Part shown: positions 1 to 9,007 of the stretch, piece by piece
Layout of the letters: each line of letters begins with the position of its first letter
How positions within the stretch are numbered: the stretch's first letter is position 1
Assembly: GCF_003602275.1 (NCBI RefSeq)
Contig: NZ_QZVT01000002.1
Span: 457,370-521,369, forward strand
Length of the DNA stretch: 64,000 nucleotides
Origin: Arthrobacter cheniae
GTDB taxonomy: Bacteria; Actinomycetota; Actinomycetes; Actinomycetales; Micrococcaceae
Reading direction: 5' to 3'
Translations under genes and position numbers: made by a program
Notes under the pieces: model-generated
What the model saw: the letters and a program-made list of their open reading frames with translations, nothing else
Told to the model about the DNA's origin: nothing
Database searches by the model: none

Positions 1-1
1 C

Positions 2-547
2 ACGGAGCGTCGCTGCGTCGCCTTCCGCTATGACCGCCACGACGGCGAGTCCTCCCGCCGCATCGTCGAGCCGTATCGCCTCGTGGACACGGGGAGGCGC
101 TGGTACCTCGTGGCCTTCGACCGCTCCCGCGAGGACTGGAGGACCTTCCGCGTGGACCGGTGCCAGAGCGTACCGGTGGCGAGGGACCGCTTCGTCGCGC
201 GCCCCCTGCCCGCCGCCGACCTCGCTGCGTACGTGCAGGAGTCCATCACGCGCTCGCCCTACTCCTACGATGCCGTCATCCGCTTCCACGCACCGCTGAG
301 CGAGCTGGAGGCGCGCGTCCCGTCGAACACGGGCACGCTCGAGGCGGACGGCGAGGAGTACACGCTGCTGCGGGCCGGCTTCGACTCCCTCGACTTCCCG
401 CTGGCCTACCTTGCAAGCTGGGACCTCGATTTCGAAGTCCTCGAACCGGCGGAGATGCGCGAGCGCGCCGTCGTCGTCGCAGATCGGTTGCGGCGATCGG
501 CGGGGCCACCGGAGGACGCGCCGGAGACGGAGCACAGCCCCCGGTGA
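2..547 (+). CDS. WYL-domain transcriptional regulator, C-terminal part (cut by window edge)
   Basis: The reading frame is open from the first bases, so the true start and any N-terminal HTH lie outside the window. The visible 181 residues begin with a WYL core: the signature RWYLVAFD is followed by DWRTFRVDRCQSV, the usual strand pattern of this ligand- or nucleic-acid-sensing domain. The remainder (about residues 75-160) fits the C-terminal extension typical of actinobacterial WYL regulators such as the PafBC type. Members usually have an N-terminal winged helix. It ends 46 bases before hrpA on the same strand. The family call is firm; the specific regulon is unknown. Confidence 0.8.
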   Translation, partial: TERRCVAFRYDRHDGESSRRIVEPYRLVDTGRRWYLVAFDRSREDWRTFRVDRCQSVPVARDRFVARPLPAADLAAYVQESITRSPYSYDAVIRFHAPLSELEARVPSNTGTLEADGEEYTLLRAGFDSLDFPLAYLASWDLDFEVLEPAEMRERAVVVADRLRRSAGPPEDAPETEHSPR

Positions 548-593
548 ACGCCGGCCTGCGGCTCCATGCGAGCAACTAGACTGGCAGGCAACT

Positions 594-3500
594 ATGGCAC
601 TGACAATCTCCTACCCCGCGGACCTCCCTGTCTCGGAACGCCGGGCAGACATCATGGCCGCCATCGCGGCCAACCAGGTCACCATCATCGCCGGGGAGAC
701 CGGCTCCGGTAAGACGACACAGATCCCCAAGATGTGCCTCGAACTCGGGCTGGCGGAGAACGGACTGATCGGCCACACCCAGCCGCGCCGCCTCGCAGCC
801 CGCACGGTCGCCGAGCGTATCGCGGAGGAACTGCAGGTGCCGCTCGGCGAGGAGGTGGGCTACCAGGTCCGCTTCACCGGGTCGGTGGGCCGCAAGACCA
901 GGATCAAGCTCATGACGGACGGCATCCTGCTGGCCGAGATCCAGCACGACAGGATGCTGCGCAAGTACAGCACGATCATCATCGACGAGGCCCACGAGCG
1001 CAGCCTCAACATCGACTTCATCCTCGGCTACCTCCGGCGGATCCTGCCCGAGCGGCCGGACCTCAAGGTCATCATCACCTCGGCCACGATCGACCCCGAG
1101 CGGTTCGCCGCTCATTTCGCAGCCGATGCCGCCGTCGAGAACACCTCTCCCGCACCGATCATCGAGGTCTCCGGCCGCACCTACCCCGTCGAGATCCGAT
1201 ACCGGCCCCTCGACCAGCCGCCGGGCGGGCTCGACGACGGCGACGGTGGCGCGGACAGCGAGCTCGAGGAGGAGCGGGATCCGCTCGACGCCGTGTGCGA
1301 TGCCGTCGACGAACTGTCGATGGAAGCGCCCGGAGACATTCTCGTGTTCTTCTCCGGCGAGCGCGAGATCCGGGATGCCGCCGACGCCCTCCGGGCCAGG
1401 ATCCAGTCGACCACGCGCCTGCGCGGCACCGAGGTCCTTCCGCTGTTCGCGCGCCTCTCGCTCGAGGAGCAACACCGTGTCTTCCGTCCGACCGGCAGCC
1501 ACCGCAGGATCGTGCTCGCGACGAACGTCGCCGAGACCTCGCTGACGGTGCCCGGCATCAAGTACGTGATCGATACGGGCACCGCCCGGATCTCCCGCTA
1601 CTCCCACCGCACCAAGGTGCAGCGACTGCCCATCGAGCGCGTCTCCCAGGCGTCCGCGAACCAGCGCGCGGGACGCAGCGGGCGTGTCTCGGACGGAATC
1701 GCCATCCGCCTCTACTCCGAGGAGGACTACGCGTCGCGCCGCCCGTTCACCGAGCCGGAGATCCTGCGTACCAGCCTCGCCGCGGTCATCCTGCAGATGG
1801 CGGCGATGGGCGTCACACGAAGCCCGAAGGACATCGCCGAGTTCCCCTTCGTCGAACCTCCCGAGACGAAGGCGATCAATGACGGTGTCGCACTCCTGCG
1901 TGAACTCGGCGCGCTGAAGGACGACGGCGGATTGTCCGCCGTCGGACGCAAACTCGCGCAGCTTCCGGTGGACCCCCGCCTCGGCCGCATGATCGTCGAG
2001 GCCGGGGCGCGGGGTTCCGTCAAGGAGGTCATGGTCCTCGCCGCGGCCCTGACCATCCAGGACCCGCGCGAGCGGCCGTCCGCGGACCAGCCGGCGAAGC
2101 AGCAGCAGGCCGCGGAGAAGCACAAGCGCTTCGTGGATGAGAATTCGGACTTCACGGCCTACCTCAACCTGTGGCGGTACCTGGAGGAGAAGCAGGACGA
2201 GCTGTCCTCGACACAGTTCCGGAAGATGTGCCGTGCCGAGTTCATCAACTACCTGCGCGTGCGGGAGTGGCAGGACCTGTTCCAGCAGCTGCGCCAGCTC
2301 GCGAAGCCGCTCGGCATCACCCTGCCGGCCGGGCCCGTGGATCCCGTGGGACTGCACGAGCAGATCCACATCAGTCTGTTGGCGGGCCTGCTCGGCAACA
2401 TCGGCCTGTACGACCAGCGGAAGCGTGAGTACTCGGGCGCCCGCGGGACGCGCTTCGCCGTCTTCCCCGGATCGGCGCTCTTCAAGAAGTCCCCCGACTG
2501 GGTGATGGCCGCCGAACTCGTGGAGACCTCACGCCTCTGGGCGCGCGTCGTCGCGCGCATCGATCCCCTCTGGGCAGAACAGGTGGCGCCGCACCTCGTC
2601 AAGCGCTCCTACAGCGAACCCCACTGGTCACGGAAGATGGGCTCGGTCATGGCGTACGAGAAGGTCACGCTGTACGGCGTGCCGATCGTCCCGCAGCGCC
2701 GCATCAATTACGGACGCGTGGACCGTGAGGTCGCCCGCGAACTGTTCATCCGCCATGCCCTCGTGGAGGGCGACTGGAAGACGCACCACACCTTCTTCAG
2801 CCGCAACCAGGCGCGGCTGGCCGAAGTGGAGGAGCTCGAGAACCGGCTCCGGCGGCGGGACCTGCGGGTGGACGACGAAACGCTCTTCGAGTTCTACGAC
2901 CAGCGGATCGGCGCCGAGGTCGTCTCGGAGCGGCACTTCGACTCGTGGTGGAAACAAGCCCGGCACGAGCACCCCGACCTGCTCGACTTCGACCCGGAGC
3001 AGCTGCTCAGCGAGGACGCCGCGGAGCTCGACGAGACCGCTTTCCCGAGCACGTGGCGGCAGGCAGGCTTCGAGCTGCCGCTCACCTACGAGTTCTCGCC
3101 CCTCACGCCGGGAGCCCATGACGGCGTCACCGTCACCATTCCGGTGCTGTTCCTCAACCAGCTCGCTCCGAAGCCCTTCCGCTGGCAAATCCCGGGCCAG
3201 CGGGTGGAGCTGGTGACGGCCCTCATCAAGTCCCTGCCGAAGCAGGTGCGGAAGAACTTCGTGCCGGCTCCCGATGTCGCGCGGACCGCCGTCGCCGCCC
3301 TCGCCGCGGACTTCGACCCCGAGCAGGATGATCTCGAAGCGTCGCTCGAGCTCGCCCTGCGCCGCTTGCGGGGCCACATCGTCCCGCCCGGATCCTGGAA
3401 CTGGTCGGCGGTTCCGGCGCACCTGCTCATGATGTTCCGCATCGTCGACGCCGAAGGACGCGTGCTCGACGAGTCCCGGGACCTCGAATCGCTCAAGGAA

Positions 3501-4655
3501 TCCCTGGCTCCCGCCGTCAGCCGTGCGATCGCGCAATCCCTGGGAGCGACCCCCGGCAGCACCCGGCCATCGGGTGGTCCGGGACGCGGCGGCCGCGGTA
3601 GTGGCAGCGCTTCCGGCGGCACCGGCCCCGCTGGACGCGACGATGCCCGCCATTCCTCCTCGCGAGGATCGGGACGGGGTGCCGCGAGCGAGACCGCGCC
3701 GTCGGGCGATCGGGCGGGTACATCCCCGTCCGCCGGTTCCGCGACCCGAGGAGGCGTAGCCGTCGCGGAGGCTCCCGCGGTAGCCGAACGCACCGGCGAG
3801 CAGGCCTGGGTCTTCGGCACGATCGACCGAGAGGTGTCACGCACGGTCGCAGGGCACCGCGTGACGGGCTTCCCCGCCGTCGTCGACGAGGGCGTCTCGG
3901 TCGGCCTCAGGGTCTTCCCGACAGCGGGCGAACAGGCCACGGTCATGCGGGCCGGGATCATCCGGCTCCTGTCGCTGCGCATACCCAGCCCGGCGAAGTA
4001 CGTGCTGGAACATCTCAGCAACACCGAGAAGCTCACCTTCAGCCAGAACCCGCACGGCAGCGTCGCCGAGCTCATCCGCGACTGCTCGCTCGCGGCGATC
4101 GACAAGCTCGTGCCCCAGGACCTGCCGTGGACCGAGGAAGCCTTCAACAGGCTGTACGAGGAGGTCCGTGCCGAGCTGATCGACACCGTGTTCACGGTGA
4201 CCGCGACGGTGGAGAAGATCCTCGCGAGCACGCGTCGCATCCAAAAGCAGCTGAAGGGCACCACGAGTCTCGCCCTGATCACGGCCCTGAACGACATCCG
4301 CAGCCAGCTGGAGCACCTGGTGTACCCGGGCTTCGTCGCGGCGACGGGTTACTACCAGCTGGCGTCCCTCCCCCGGTACCTGCGGGCCATCGAGGTCAGG
4401 CTCGAGAAGCTACCCACGAACGTCCAGCGCGACGGCGTCGGCACGGCAGCGATCCAACGGCTCGAGGACGAGTACGACGACGCCGTTGCGTCCCTCGCAG
4501 CCGGCCGGCACCGCCCCGAAGCCCTGACCCGCGTCCGTTGGATGATCGAGGAACTGCGCGTGAGCCTCTTCGCGCAGGACCTGGGCACCGCGTACTCGGT
4601 GTCGGAGAAGCGCGTCAGGTCGGCGCTCACCGAGGCCATGGCCTCGGCGCGCTAG
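594..4655 (+). CDS. hrpA: ATP-dependent RNA helicase HrpA (DEAH box)
   Basis: This 1353-residue protein is a cytoplasmic DEAH-box RNA helicase. Walker A GETGSGKTT lies near residues 34-42, DEAH at 131-134 and SAT at 163-165, followed by the helicase C motif NQRAGRSGR, an HA2/OB region and a long C-terminal DUF3418 region, matching HrpA length and order. The ATG at 594 gives MALTISYPADLPVS just ahead of the helicase core; an upstream in-frame extension to 411 overlaps the WYL gene and is unlikely. The DUF3418 region is broken by about 90 low-complexity residues rich in Gly, Ser and Arg (bases about 3540-3790). HrpA homologues act on RNA in ribosome or mRNA quality control; the substrate here is not evident. 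Confidence 0.95.
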   Translation: MALTISYPADLPVSERRADIMAAIAANQVTIIAGETGSGKTTQIPKMCLELGLAENGLIGHTQPRRLAARTVAERIAEELQVPLGEEVGYQVRFTGSVGRKTRIKLMTDGILLAEIQHDRMLRKYSTIIIDEAHERSLNIDFILGYLRRILPERPDLKVIITSATIDPERFAAHFAADAAVENTSPAPIIEVSGRTYPVEIRYRPLDQPPGGLDDGDGGADSELEEERDPLDAVCDAVDELSMEAPGDILVFFSGEREIRDAADALRARIQSTTRLRGTEVLPLFARLSLEEQHRVFRPTGSHRRIVLATNVAETSLTVPGIKYVIDTGTARISRYSHRTKVQRLPIERVSQASANQRAGRSGRVSDGIAIRLYSEEDYASRRPFTEPEILRTSLAAVILQMAAMGVTRSPKDIAEFPFVEPPETKAINDGVALLRELGALKDDGGLSAVGRKLAQLPVDPRLGRMIVEAGARGSVKEVMVLAAALTIQDPRERPSADQPAKQQQAAEKHKRFVDENSDFTAYLNLWRYLEEKQDELSSTQFRKMCRAEFINYLRVREWQDLFQQLRQLAKPLGITLPAGPVDPVGLHEQIHISLLAGLLGNIGLYDQRKREYSGARGTRFAVFPGSALFKKSPDWVMAAELVETSRLWARVVARIDPLWAEQVAPHLVKRSYSEPHWSRKMGSVMAYEKVTLYGVPIVPQRRINYGRVDREVARELFIRHALVEGDWKTHHTFFSRNQARLAEVEELENRLRRRDLRVDDETLFEFYDQRIGAEVVSERHFDSWWKQARHEHPDLLDFDPEQLLSEDAAELDETAFPSTWRQAGFELPLTYEFSPLTPGAHDGVTVTIPVLFLNQLAPKPFRWQIPGQRVELVTALIKSLPKQVRKNFVPAPDVARTAVAALAADFDPEQDDLEASLELALRRLRGHIVPPGSWNWSAVPAHLLMMFRIVDAEGRVLDESRDLESLKESLAPAVSRAIAQSLGATPGSTRPSGGPGRGGRGSGSASGGTGPAGRDDARHSSSRGSGRGAASETAPSGDRAGTSPSAGSATRGGVAVAEAPAVAERTGEQAWVFGTIDREVSRTVAGHRVTGFPAVVDEGVSVGLRVFPTAGEQATVMRAGIIRLLSLRIPSPAKYVLEHLSNTEKLTFSQNPHGSVAELIRDCSLAAIDKLVPQDLPWTEEAFNRLYEEVRAELIDTVFTVTATVEKILASTRRIQKQLKGTTSLALITALNDIRSQLEHLVYPGFVAATGYYQLASLPRYLRAIEVRLEKLPTNVQRDGVGTAAIQRLEDEYDDAVASLAAGRHRPEALTRVRWMIEELRVSLFAQDLGTAYSVSEKRVRSALTEAMASAR

Positions 4656-4700
4656 CACTCGGCCCGTGGACGCCGGGCGCTCCTGCGCGGCAAGACCCCC

Positions 4701-5126
4701 TCAGTCCGGCACGCATGTTCCGTGGCCGGCATCGCGCAGGGCGCCGCGGAGAGTCTGGGCCGTGCGCTCCATGTCCGCGGGATCAGGAGCGTGGTCGACG
4801 CGCTTCAGGTCGAAGTCCGCCGGTGACCGGGTGGGCCAGACGTGGACGTGGAAGTGGGGTACCTCGTAGCCCTCGAACAGGACGCCGACGCGCTTCGCGC
4901 CGAAGGCCTCCTCCTGGGCGCGCCCGATGGTCTGTGCAACGGACATGACCTTCGAGAGCATCTCCGGGTCTGCTTCGAGCCAGTGCTCGATCTCGCGCCT
5001 GGGTACGACGAGCGTGTGACCCGGCGTGATCGGGGCGATCGTCAGGAAGGCGACCACGTCGTCGTCCCGCCACACGAAACGCCCCGGCACCTCTCCGTTG
5101 ATGATCTTCGTGAAGAGCGTGGTCAT
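4701..5126 (-). CDS. HIT family nucleotide hydrolase/transferase
   Basis: This 141-residue protein has the histidine-triad signature HFHVHVWP, the active site of small nucleotidyl hydrolases that cleave AMP-linked substrates. The fold start FTKIINGEVPGRFVW and the segment ITPGHTLVVPRREIEHW are typical of the HIT (Hint/Fhit) core. The ATG at 5126, giving MTTLFTKI, is chosen over a 34-residue upstream extension of Pro/Gly-rich sequence that has no family support. It is convergent with hrpA, 45 bases away. The substrate cannot be deduced. Confidence 0.9.
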   Translation of the reverse strand: MTTLFTKIINGEVPGRFVWRDDDVVAFLTIAPITPGHTLVVPRREIEHWLEADPEMLSKVMSVAQTIGRAQEEAFGAKRVGVLFEGYEVPHFHVHVWPTRSPADFDLKRVDHAPDPADMERTAQTLRGALRDAGHGTCVPD

Positions 5127-5332
5127 GGGAACTCCTGGGGTCGGTGCGGGAGGGACGCTGCCACCAGGGCTGCCCGGTAGCCGGACCTGCCCGCGCAGGG
5201 GTGGTGGCAGGGGGCGTCCCGGGTTCATGCTCCGACGCTACCGCGCCCTCCTGCAGCGGGCCAGCACCGCGCCCGCTGCAGGATCGCCGGGCCGCCCGCC
5301 ACCACGGTGCGCACGGGCCACGCCTACTCCGG

Positions 5333-6160
5333 TCAGGCTCCGGTCGCCACCGGCAGGCCGTCCGTCGTCGACCACTGGGACCACGAACCCGGGAACAGCG
5401 AGGCGTCGATGCCCGCGATGTCGAGGGCCGCGATCTCATGTGCAGCCGTGATGCCGGATCCGCAGTACACGGCCACCCGGCCCCGGTCCGCGCCGACCTC
5501 GCTGAAGCGGCGGCGGAGCTCGGCGGCGGGCCTGAAGCGCCGGTCCTCCCTCAGGTTCTCGGCCGTCGGCGCACTCACGGCACCGGGTATGTGGCCGGCC
5601 TTCGGGTCGATCGGCTCCTGCTCGCCGCGGAAGCGTTCACCGGCCCGGGCATCGAGGAGCACGTCCACCGTCGAGCATTCCAGGAGCTCGGGGATGGAGA
5701 TCACCGGCATCTGCCCGCTGGCCAGATGGACGTTGCCCACGCAATGCCGCTCCTCCCCGCCCTCGACGGGGAGCCCCGCGGCGCGCCACGCCGTCAGACC
5801 TCCGTCGAGGAGACTGACCGACGCGAACCCGGCGTTGCGCAGCAGCCACCAGAGGCGGGCGGCGGCGAGGTTGCCCGAGTCGTCGTAGGCGACCACGGTG
5901 TCGCCGTCGTTGAGCCCCCACTGGCGCGCCGCTTCCTGCAGGGCGTCCGGGTCCGGCAGCGGATGGCGCCCGAGCCCCGGTCCGCCGGTCGCACACAGCT
6001 GCGTCTCCATGTCCACGTACACGGCACCGGGTATGTGGGCCGCGCGGTAGTGCTCGTGGCCGTAGGGGTCGCCCAGGGACCAGCGCACATCGAGCAGGAT
6101 CGTCTGCGCACCGGAGGTCATCCGATCCTGCAGTTCCTGCACATCCATCAGAGTCTTCAT
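5333..6160 (-). CDS. sseA: Thiosulfate/3-mercaptopyruvate sulfurtransferase (tandem rhodanese)
   Basis: This 275-residue protein has two rhodanese domains. The N-terminal domain begins near ILLDVRWSLGDP and lacks the catalytic cysteine at its loop; the C-terminal domain carries the active-site loop CGSGITA, with the sulfur-accepting Cys near residue 234. Length and layout match SseA enzymes, which move sulfane sulfur from thiosulfate or 3-mercaptopyruvate to thiophilic acceptors such as cyanide or thiols. The CGSG-type loop is closer to mercaptopyruvate sulfurtransferases than to strict rhodaneses, but the exact substrate is inferred. It is a single gene, with about 200 non-coding bases on each side. 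Confidence 0.9.
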   Translation of the reverse strand: MKTLMDVQELQDRMTSGAQTILLDVRWSLGDPYGHEHYRAAHIPGAVYVDMETQLCATGGPGLGRHPLPDPDALQEAARQWGLNDGDTVVAYDDSGNLAAARLWWLLRNAGFASVSLLDGGLTAWRAAGLPVEGGEERHCVGNVHLASGQMPVISIPELLECSTVDVLLDARAGERFRGEQEPIDPKAGHIPGAVSAPTAENLREDRRFRPAAELRRRFSEVGADRGRVAVYCGSGITAAHEIAALDIAGIDASLFPGSWSQWSTTDGLPVATGA

Positions 6161-6359
6161 CGAGATCTCCTGTCGGAATGAGCGACCGGAACGCGGTGGT
6201 CACCGCGTCCGGTCCTGATGCAGGTCAGTCCACCACACAGCCGCCTACCCTCCAAGAAGGCCACGCTCCGCACCGCTCGTTGACCACGGGAAGCACGACC
6301 GTCATCGGGCCCGAGCCCCACCCACCTCCGCACCGCGGCCCCGAGGAGGGACGTTCCCG

Positions 6360-7019
6360 TCAGACCTCGACGCTCTCACGCGTCGCGAGATGCCTGAAAT
6401 CCGTGCCGTACCGTGCGCCCAGCCGGGTGAGGTGTCCCTCGACCATCCCGAGACCCGTCTCGTTGAGCAATCCGTCGTGGATCTGAAAAGCGCGGGGAGC
6501 GCGGACGGACGTCACGAAATCGACCACCTCCGCCAGCTTCGACCACGGCGCATGCACGGGGACGAGGAGAGTCCCGACGTCGATGCCGTCCGGGACGATG
6601 AGCGAGTCACCCGGGTGGTAGACCGAACCGTCGATCAGGAAGCCCACATTGGCGATCATCGGGATCAGCGCGTGGATCAGCGCGTGCTGTCCGCCGAACG
6701 TCCGCACGGCGAAACCGGCGACGGTGAACTCCTCGCCGCCGGACACCGCGTGGAGGCGATGCGCAGCGCCACCACCGAGGGCCGCGCCGACGGTGTCGAC
6801 GACGCCACGAGGGGACCACAGCTCGATGCCGGGATTCGCCTGCAGCACGGCGACGACGCGGTCGACGGCGATGTGATCAGGGTGCTCGTGCGTGACCAGG
6901 ACGACTCCGGCGCCGGCGAGTGCCTCCTCGACCTCCGAGAACGTCCCCGGGTCGATGACGAGCACGGACCCACCCTGCTCGATGCGCACGCAGGAATGGG
7001 AGTACTTGGTCAGCAACAT
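6360..7019 (-). CDS. Metallo-beta-lactamase-fold hydrolase (UPF0173/L-ascorbate lactonase-like)
   Basis: This 219-residue soluble protein has the metal-binding motif THEHPDH near residue 43 and the later metal ligands GDS (near YHPGDSLIV) and IHDGLL. The short size and the N-terminal MLLTKYSHSCVRIE, with a His soon after the start, are typical of the UPF0173 or YtnP-like small MBL hydrolases. Two metal ions would be bound at the strand ends. The substrate is unknown. The gene is divergent from the zur-like gene, with 79 bases between starts. Confidence 0.85.
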   Translation of the reverse strand: MLLTKYSHSCVRIEQGGSVLVIDPGTFSEVEEALAGAGVVLVTHEHPDHIAVDRVVAVLQANPGIELWSPRGVVDTVGAALGGGAAHRLHAVSGGEEFTVAGFAVRTFGGQHALIHALIPMIANVGFLIDGSVYHPGDSLIVPDGIDVGTLLVPVHAPWSKLAEVVDFVTSVRAPRAFQIHDGLLNETGLGMVEGHLTRLGARYGTDFRHLATRESVEV

Positions 7020-7098
7020 GGGCTCAGACTACTCGCGGCGGCGCTGATAATCTTGACTCTGGTCCAGGGCACCCGAGTGCCCGCGGAAAGGGTATGAC

Positions 7099-7620
7099 AT
7101 GACGCCTGAGGCGACATCCGAGCCAGCGGCGACGACGGCAGCGGCGACGGCAGCGACGGCAGGGCCGGGTCCGGCAGAAGGTTCCGGTTCGGAGACGGGA
7201 CCGGCTGCCCGCAAGGGGCCGGAGCAGCGCGTGACCCGCCAGCGGCGTGCCGTCAGTGCGGCGCTCGACGAACTGGACGACTTCGTCAGCACACAGGAAC
7301 TCCACCGCGTCCTCCACGACCGCGGCGAGTCCGTCTCGCTCGCAACCACCTACCGGATCCTGCAGTCGATGGCCGATGACGGACTGGTCGACGTCCTGCG
7401 GAACGGCGACAACGAGGCCGTCTATCGCCGCTGCGCCGTCGAGCACCACCATCACCACCTGCTGTGCAGGAACTGCGGGAGGGCCGTGGAGATCGAGGCA
7501 CCCGCCGTAGAGCAGTGGGCCGTCCGCATCGCGGCGGAACACGGATTCACCGACGCCGCCCACACCGTCGAGATCTACGGGCTGTGTCCGGACTGCAGGG
7601 CATCCACCGTCGCGTCCTGA
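7099..7620 (+). CDS. zur: Fur-family metalloregulator, probably zinc uptake regulator Zur
   Basis: This 173-residue Fur-family repressor has a winged helix from about residue 35 (RVTRQRRAVSAALDELDDF) and the metal-binding dimer domain after residue 100. Three features point to Zur rather than Fur: the histidine run in CAVEHHHHHLLCRNCG, the first CxxC pair in that motif, and the second pair in LCPDC near the C terminus, which hold the structural zinc. The first 35 residues are an unusual Ala/Thr/Gly-rich tail. A zinc-type ABC importer lies 1.4 kb downstream with a Fur-like palindrome at its promoter, which supports a zinc role. Its regulation by metal is inferred. Confidence 0.88.
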   Translation: MTPEATSEPAATTAAATAATAGPGPAEGSGSETGPAARKGPEQRVTRQRRAVSAALDELDDFVSTQELHRVLHDRGESVSLATTYRILQSMADDGLVDVLRNGDNEAVYRRCAVEHHHHHLLCRNCGRAVEIEAPAVEQWAVRIAAEHGFTDAAHTVEIYGLCPDCRASTVAS

Positions 7621-7773
7621 TCGTCGCGGACTTCACCCGCCGCCCGGGCCCGTTCTCCGGTTCCGGGACGGCGCATGATCCTCGGCCGTGACGGAATCAG
7701 GCACCATCGTAATCCCGGCGGCACGGACCGGGGGATCGCTGTTCCACCGGCAGACGTTTGCGGTCCATTGGAT

Positions 7774-7786
7774 TAAGCTCGTCACG
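7774..7786 (+). promoter_or_regulatory. Probable -10 element of a leaderless marR transcript
   Basis: TAAGCT at 7774-7779 resembles a -10 box and ends six bases before the GTG start codon at 7786, so transcription would begin on the start codon itself. No convincing -35 or Shine-Dalgarno sequence is present. Leaderless mRNAs are common in Actinobacteria. Inferred from spacing only. Confidence 0.4.
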
Positions 7787-8331
7787 TGACGTCTCCTGAC
7801 TGTTCCAATTCCAGCGGGACCCGCACCGGTGCCGGTCCCGGTGCTGACTCCGACCGCGCGGACCACCTCGCCGACCTCGTGGAAGCCGTCCGGCGCTACA
7901 GGAACGCGGAGCGTTTCATGCGCGGCCAGAGCAGGGACTCGATGCACCTCGGTCGAACGGATATGGCGGCGCTCCGCCTCATGCTCCGGGCAGGGCAGGC
8001 GGGGCGCCCCCTGAGTGCCGCGGCACTCGCCAGGGGGCTCGGGATCTCCTCGGCCGCGACAACGGTCCTCATCGACCGGCTGGAGAAGAGTGGCCACGCC
8101 GAGCGTCGCCGCAGCACGACGGACGGCCGTGCCATCGAGATCTGGCCGACGGCCGCGTCGGACGAGGAGGTACGGTCCACCATGGGCGTGATGCATGAGC
8201 GGATGATGGCCGTTGCCGCCGCCCTTCCGTCGGAGGACTGCACCACGGTCAACGGATTCCTCGGCAGGCTCGGGCAGGCCATGTCCGCCCTGGAGCTGCC
8301 GCACGTCACGCCGGCACCACCGGGCACCTGA
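7786..8331 (+). CDS. MarR-family transcriptional regulator
   Basis: This 181-residue protein has a winged-helix MarR core. Helices around LSAAALARGLGISSAATT form the HTH, followed by LIDRLEKSGHAERRRS and the wing with the DGR motif (TDGRAIEIWPT). The N-terminal 30 residues are variable. The GTG start at 7786 lacks a Shine-Dalgarno but has a -10-like box at leaderless spacing. It stands 69 bases ahead of a second, clearly related MarR gene, suggesting an old duplication: both share RYRN, a run of similar helices and the LGISSA(A/S)TT recognition segment. No effector or target gene is evident. Confidence 0.88.
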   Translation: MTSPDCSNSSGTRTGAGPGADSDRADHLADLVEAVRRYRNAERFMRGQSRDSMHLGRTDMAALRLMLRAGQAGRPLSAAALARGLGISSAATTVLIDRLEKSGHAERRRSTTDGRAIEIWPTAASDEEVRSTMGVMHERMMAVAAALPSEDCTTVNGFLGRLGQAMSALELPHVTPAPPGT

Positions 8332-8377
8332 AGAACCACCCACGTGGCGGAAGAGCCATAGCGATTACCTAGAGAGC

Positions 8378-8407
8378 TTGACTACTAGATGGTCTAAACT
8401 GTGAGCA
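8378..8407 (+). promoter_or_regulatory. Promoter and possible autoregulatory operator of the second marR gene
   Basis: TAAACT at 8395-8400 is a -10-like box six bases before the ATG at 8407, again implying a leaderless mRNA. Directly upstream, GACTACTAGATGGTC (8380-8394) is an imperfect palindrome (GACYA-N5-TRGTC) of the size MarR dimers bind. A repressor there would block the promoter. Inferred; no binding data. Confidence 0.4.
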
Positions 8408-8946
8408 TGAAGCCTTCGGACGCGCGGCAGGGAGCAGGGTACTGGTACCCGCCGTCGGGAGAAGGCACCGCTGATGACGCCGCTACCGGCGTCGATGTCC
8501 TGAACGCCCTGAGGGCCTACCGCAACGTGGAGAGTGACCTGCGCCGTCGCCTCAGCCAGCGGCTCAACATCAACGAGACGGACCTCGGAGCCTTGCGCTA
8601 CCTTCTCACGGTGTGGCAGCGGGACCAGGGCGCCAGCCCGAAGGACCTCGCCCTGGCCCTCGGCATCTCCAGCGCCTCGACCACCCTCGTCATCGACAGG
8701 CTCGAGAAGGCGGACTTCATCCGACGGCGCCGGCACCCGGTGGATCGTCGGGCCGTGATCCTCGAACCCGGGGACAAGGCCACGGACGAGTTCCGCTCCG
8801 CCTTCGATATCGAGAAGCGCGGCGTCCTCGCCGCTGCCGACGGCCTGACGAGCGAAGAGACCGAGACGGTCACGCGCTTCCTCCGGAGCATGGAGCAGGC
8901 CATCGCAGATGCCGTCGGCCAGCCCGATCGCACGCCCGATCCCTGA
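8407..8946 (+). CDS. MarR-family transcriptional regulator (second of pair)
   Basis: This 179-residue winged-helix regulator is related to the preceding gene. The segment LALALGISSASTTLVIDRLE is the HTH and recognition helix, and RRRHPVDRRAVILEP is the wing. A GTG six bases upstream (8401) is an alternative start; the ATG at 8407 is preferred because it falls at the expected transcription start after a -10-like box. It ends before a strong hairpin separating it from the convergent zinc importer. The target is unknown; control of itself and its neighbour is a reasonable guess. Confidence 0.87.
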   Translation: MKPSDARQGAGYWYPPSGEGTADDAATGVDVLNALRAYRNVESDLRRRLSQRLNINETDLGALRYLLTVWQRDQGASPKDLALALGISSASTTLVIDRLEKADFIRRRRHPVDRRAVILEPGDKATDEFRSAFDIEKRGVLAAADGLTSEETETVTRFLRSMEQAIADAVGQPDRTPDP

Positions 8947-8965
8947 CGCACCCGTGCTTCCGGCC

Positions 8966-9007
8966 GGGTTCCCCGACTGGTTTCCAGGCGGGTTTCGGGG
9001 CGAACCC
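8966..9007. terminator. Hairpin between convergent marR and znuB
   Basis: GGGTTCCCCGA (8966-8976) pairs with TCGGGGCGAACCC (8995-9007) with one bulged C. It sits exactly between the stop codons of convergent genes, so it probably acts on both strands. There is no U-run. Confidence 0.5.

Noticed and set aside
576..2369. A 597-codon minus-strand frame in hrpA
   Set aside because: Antisense shadow of the helicase; no recognisable domain.
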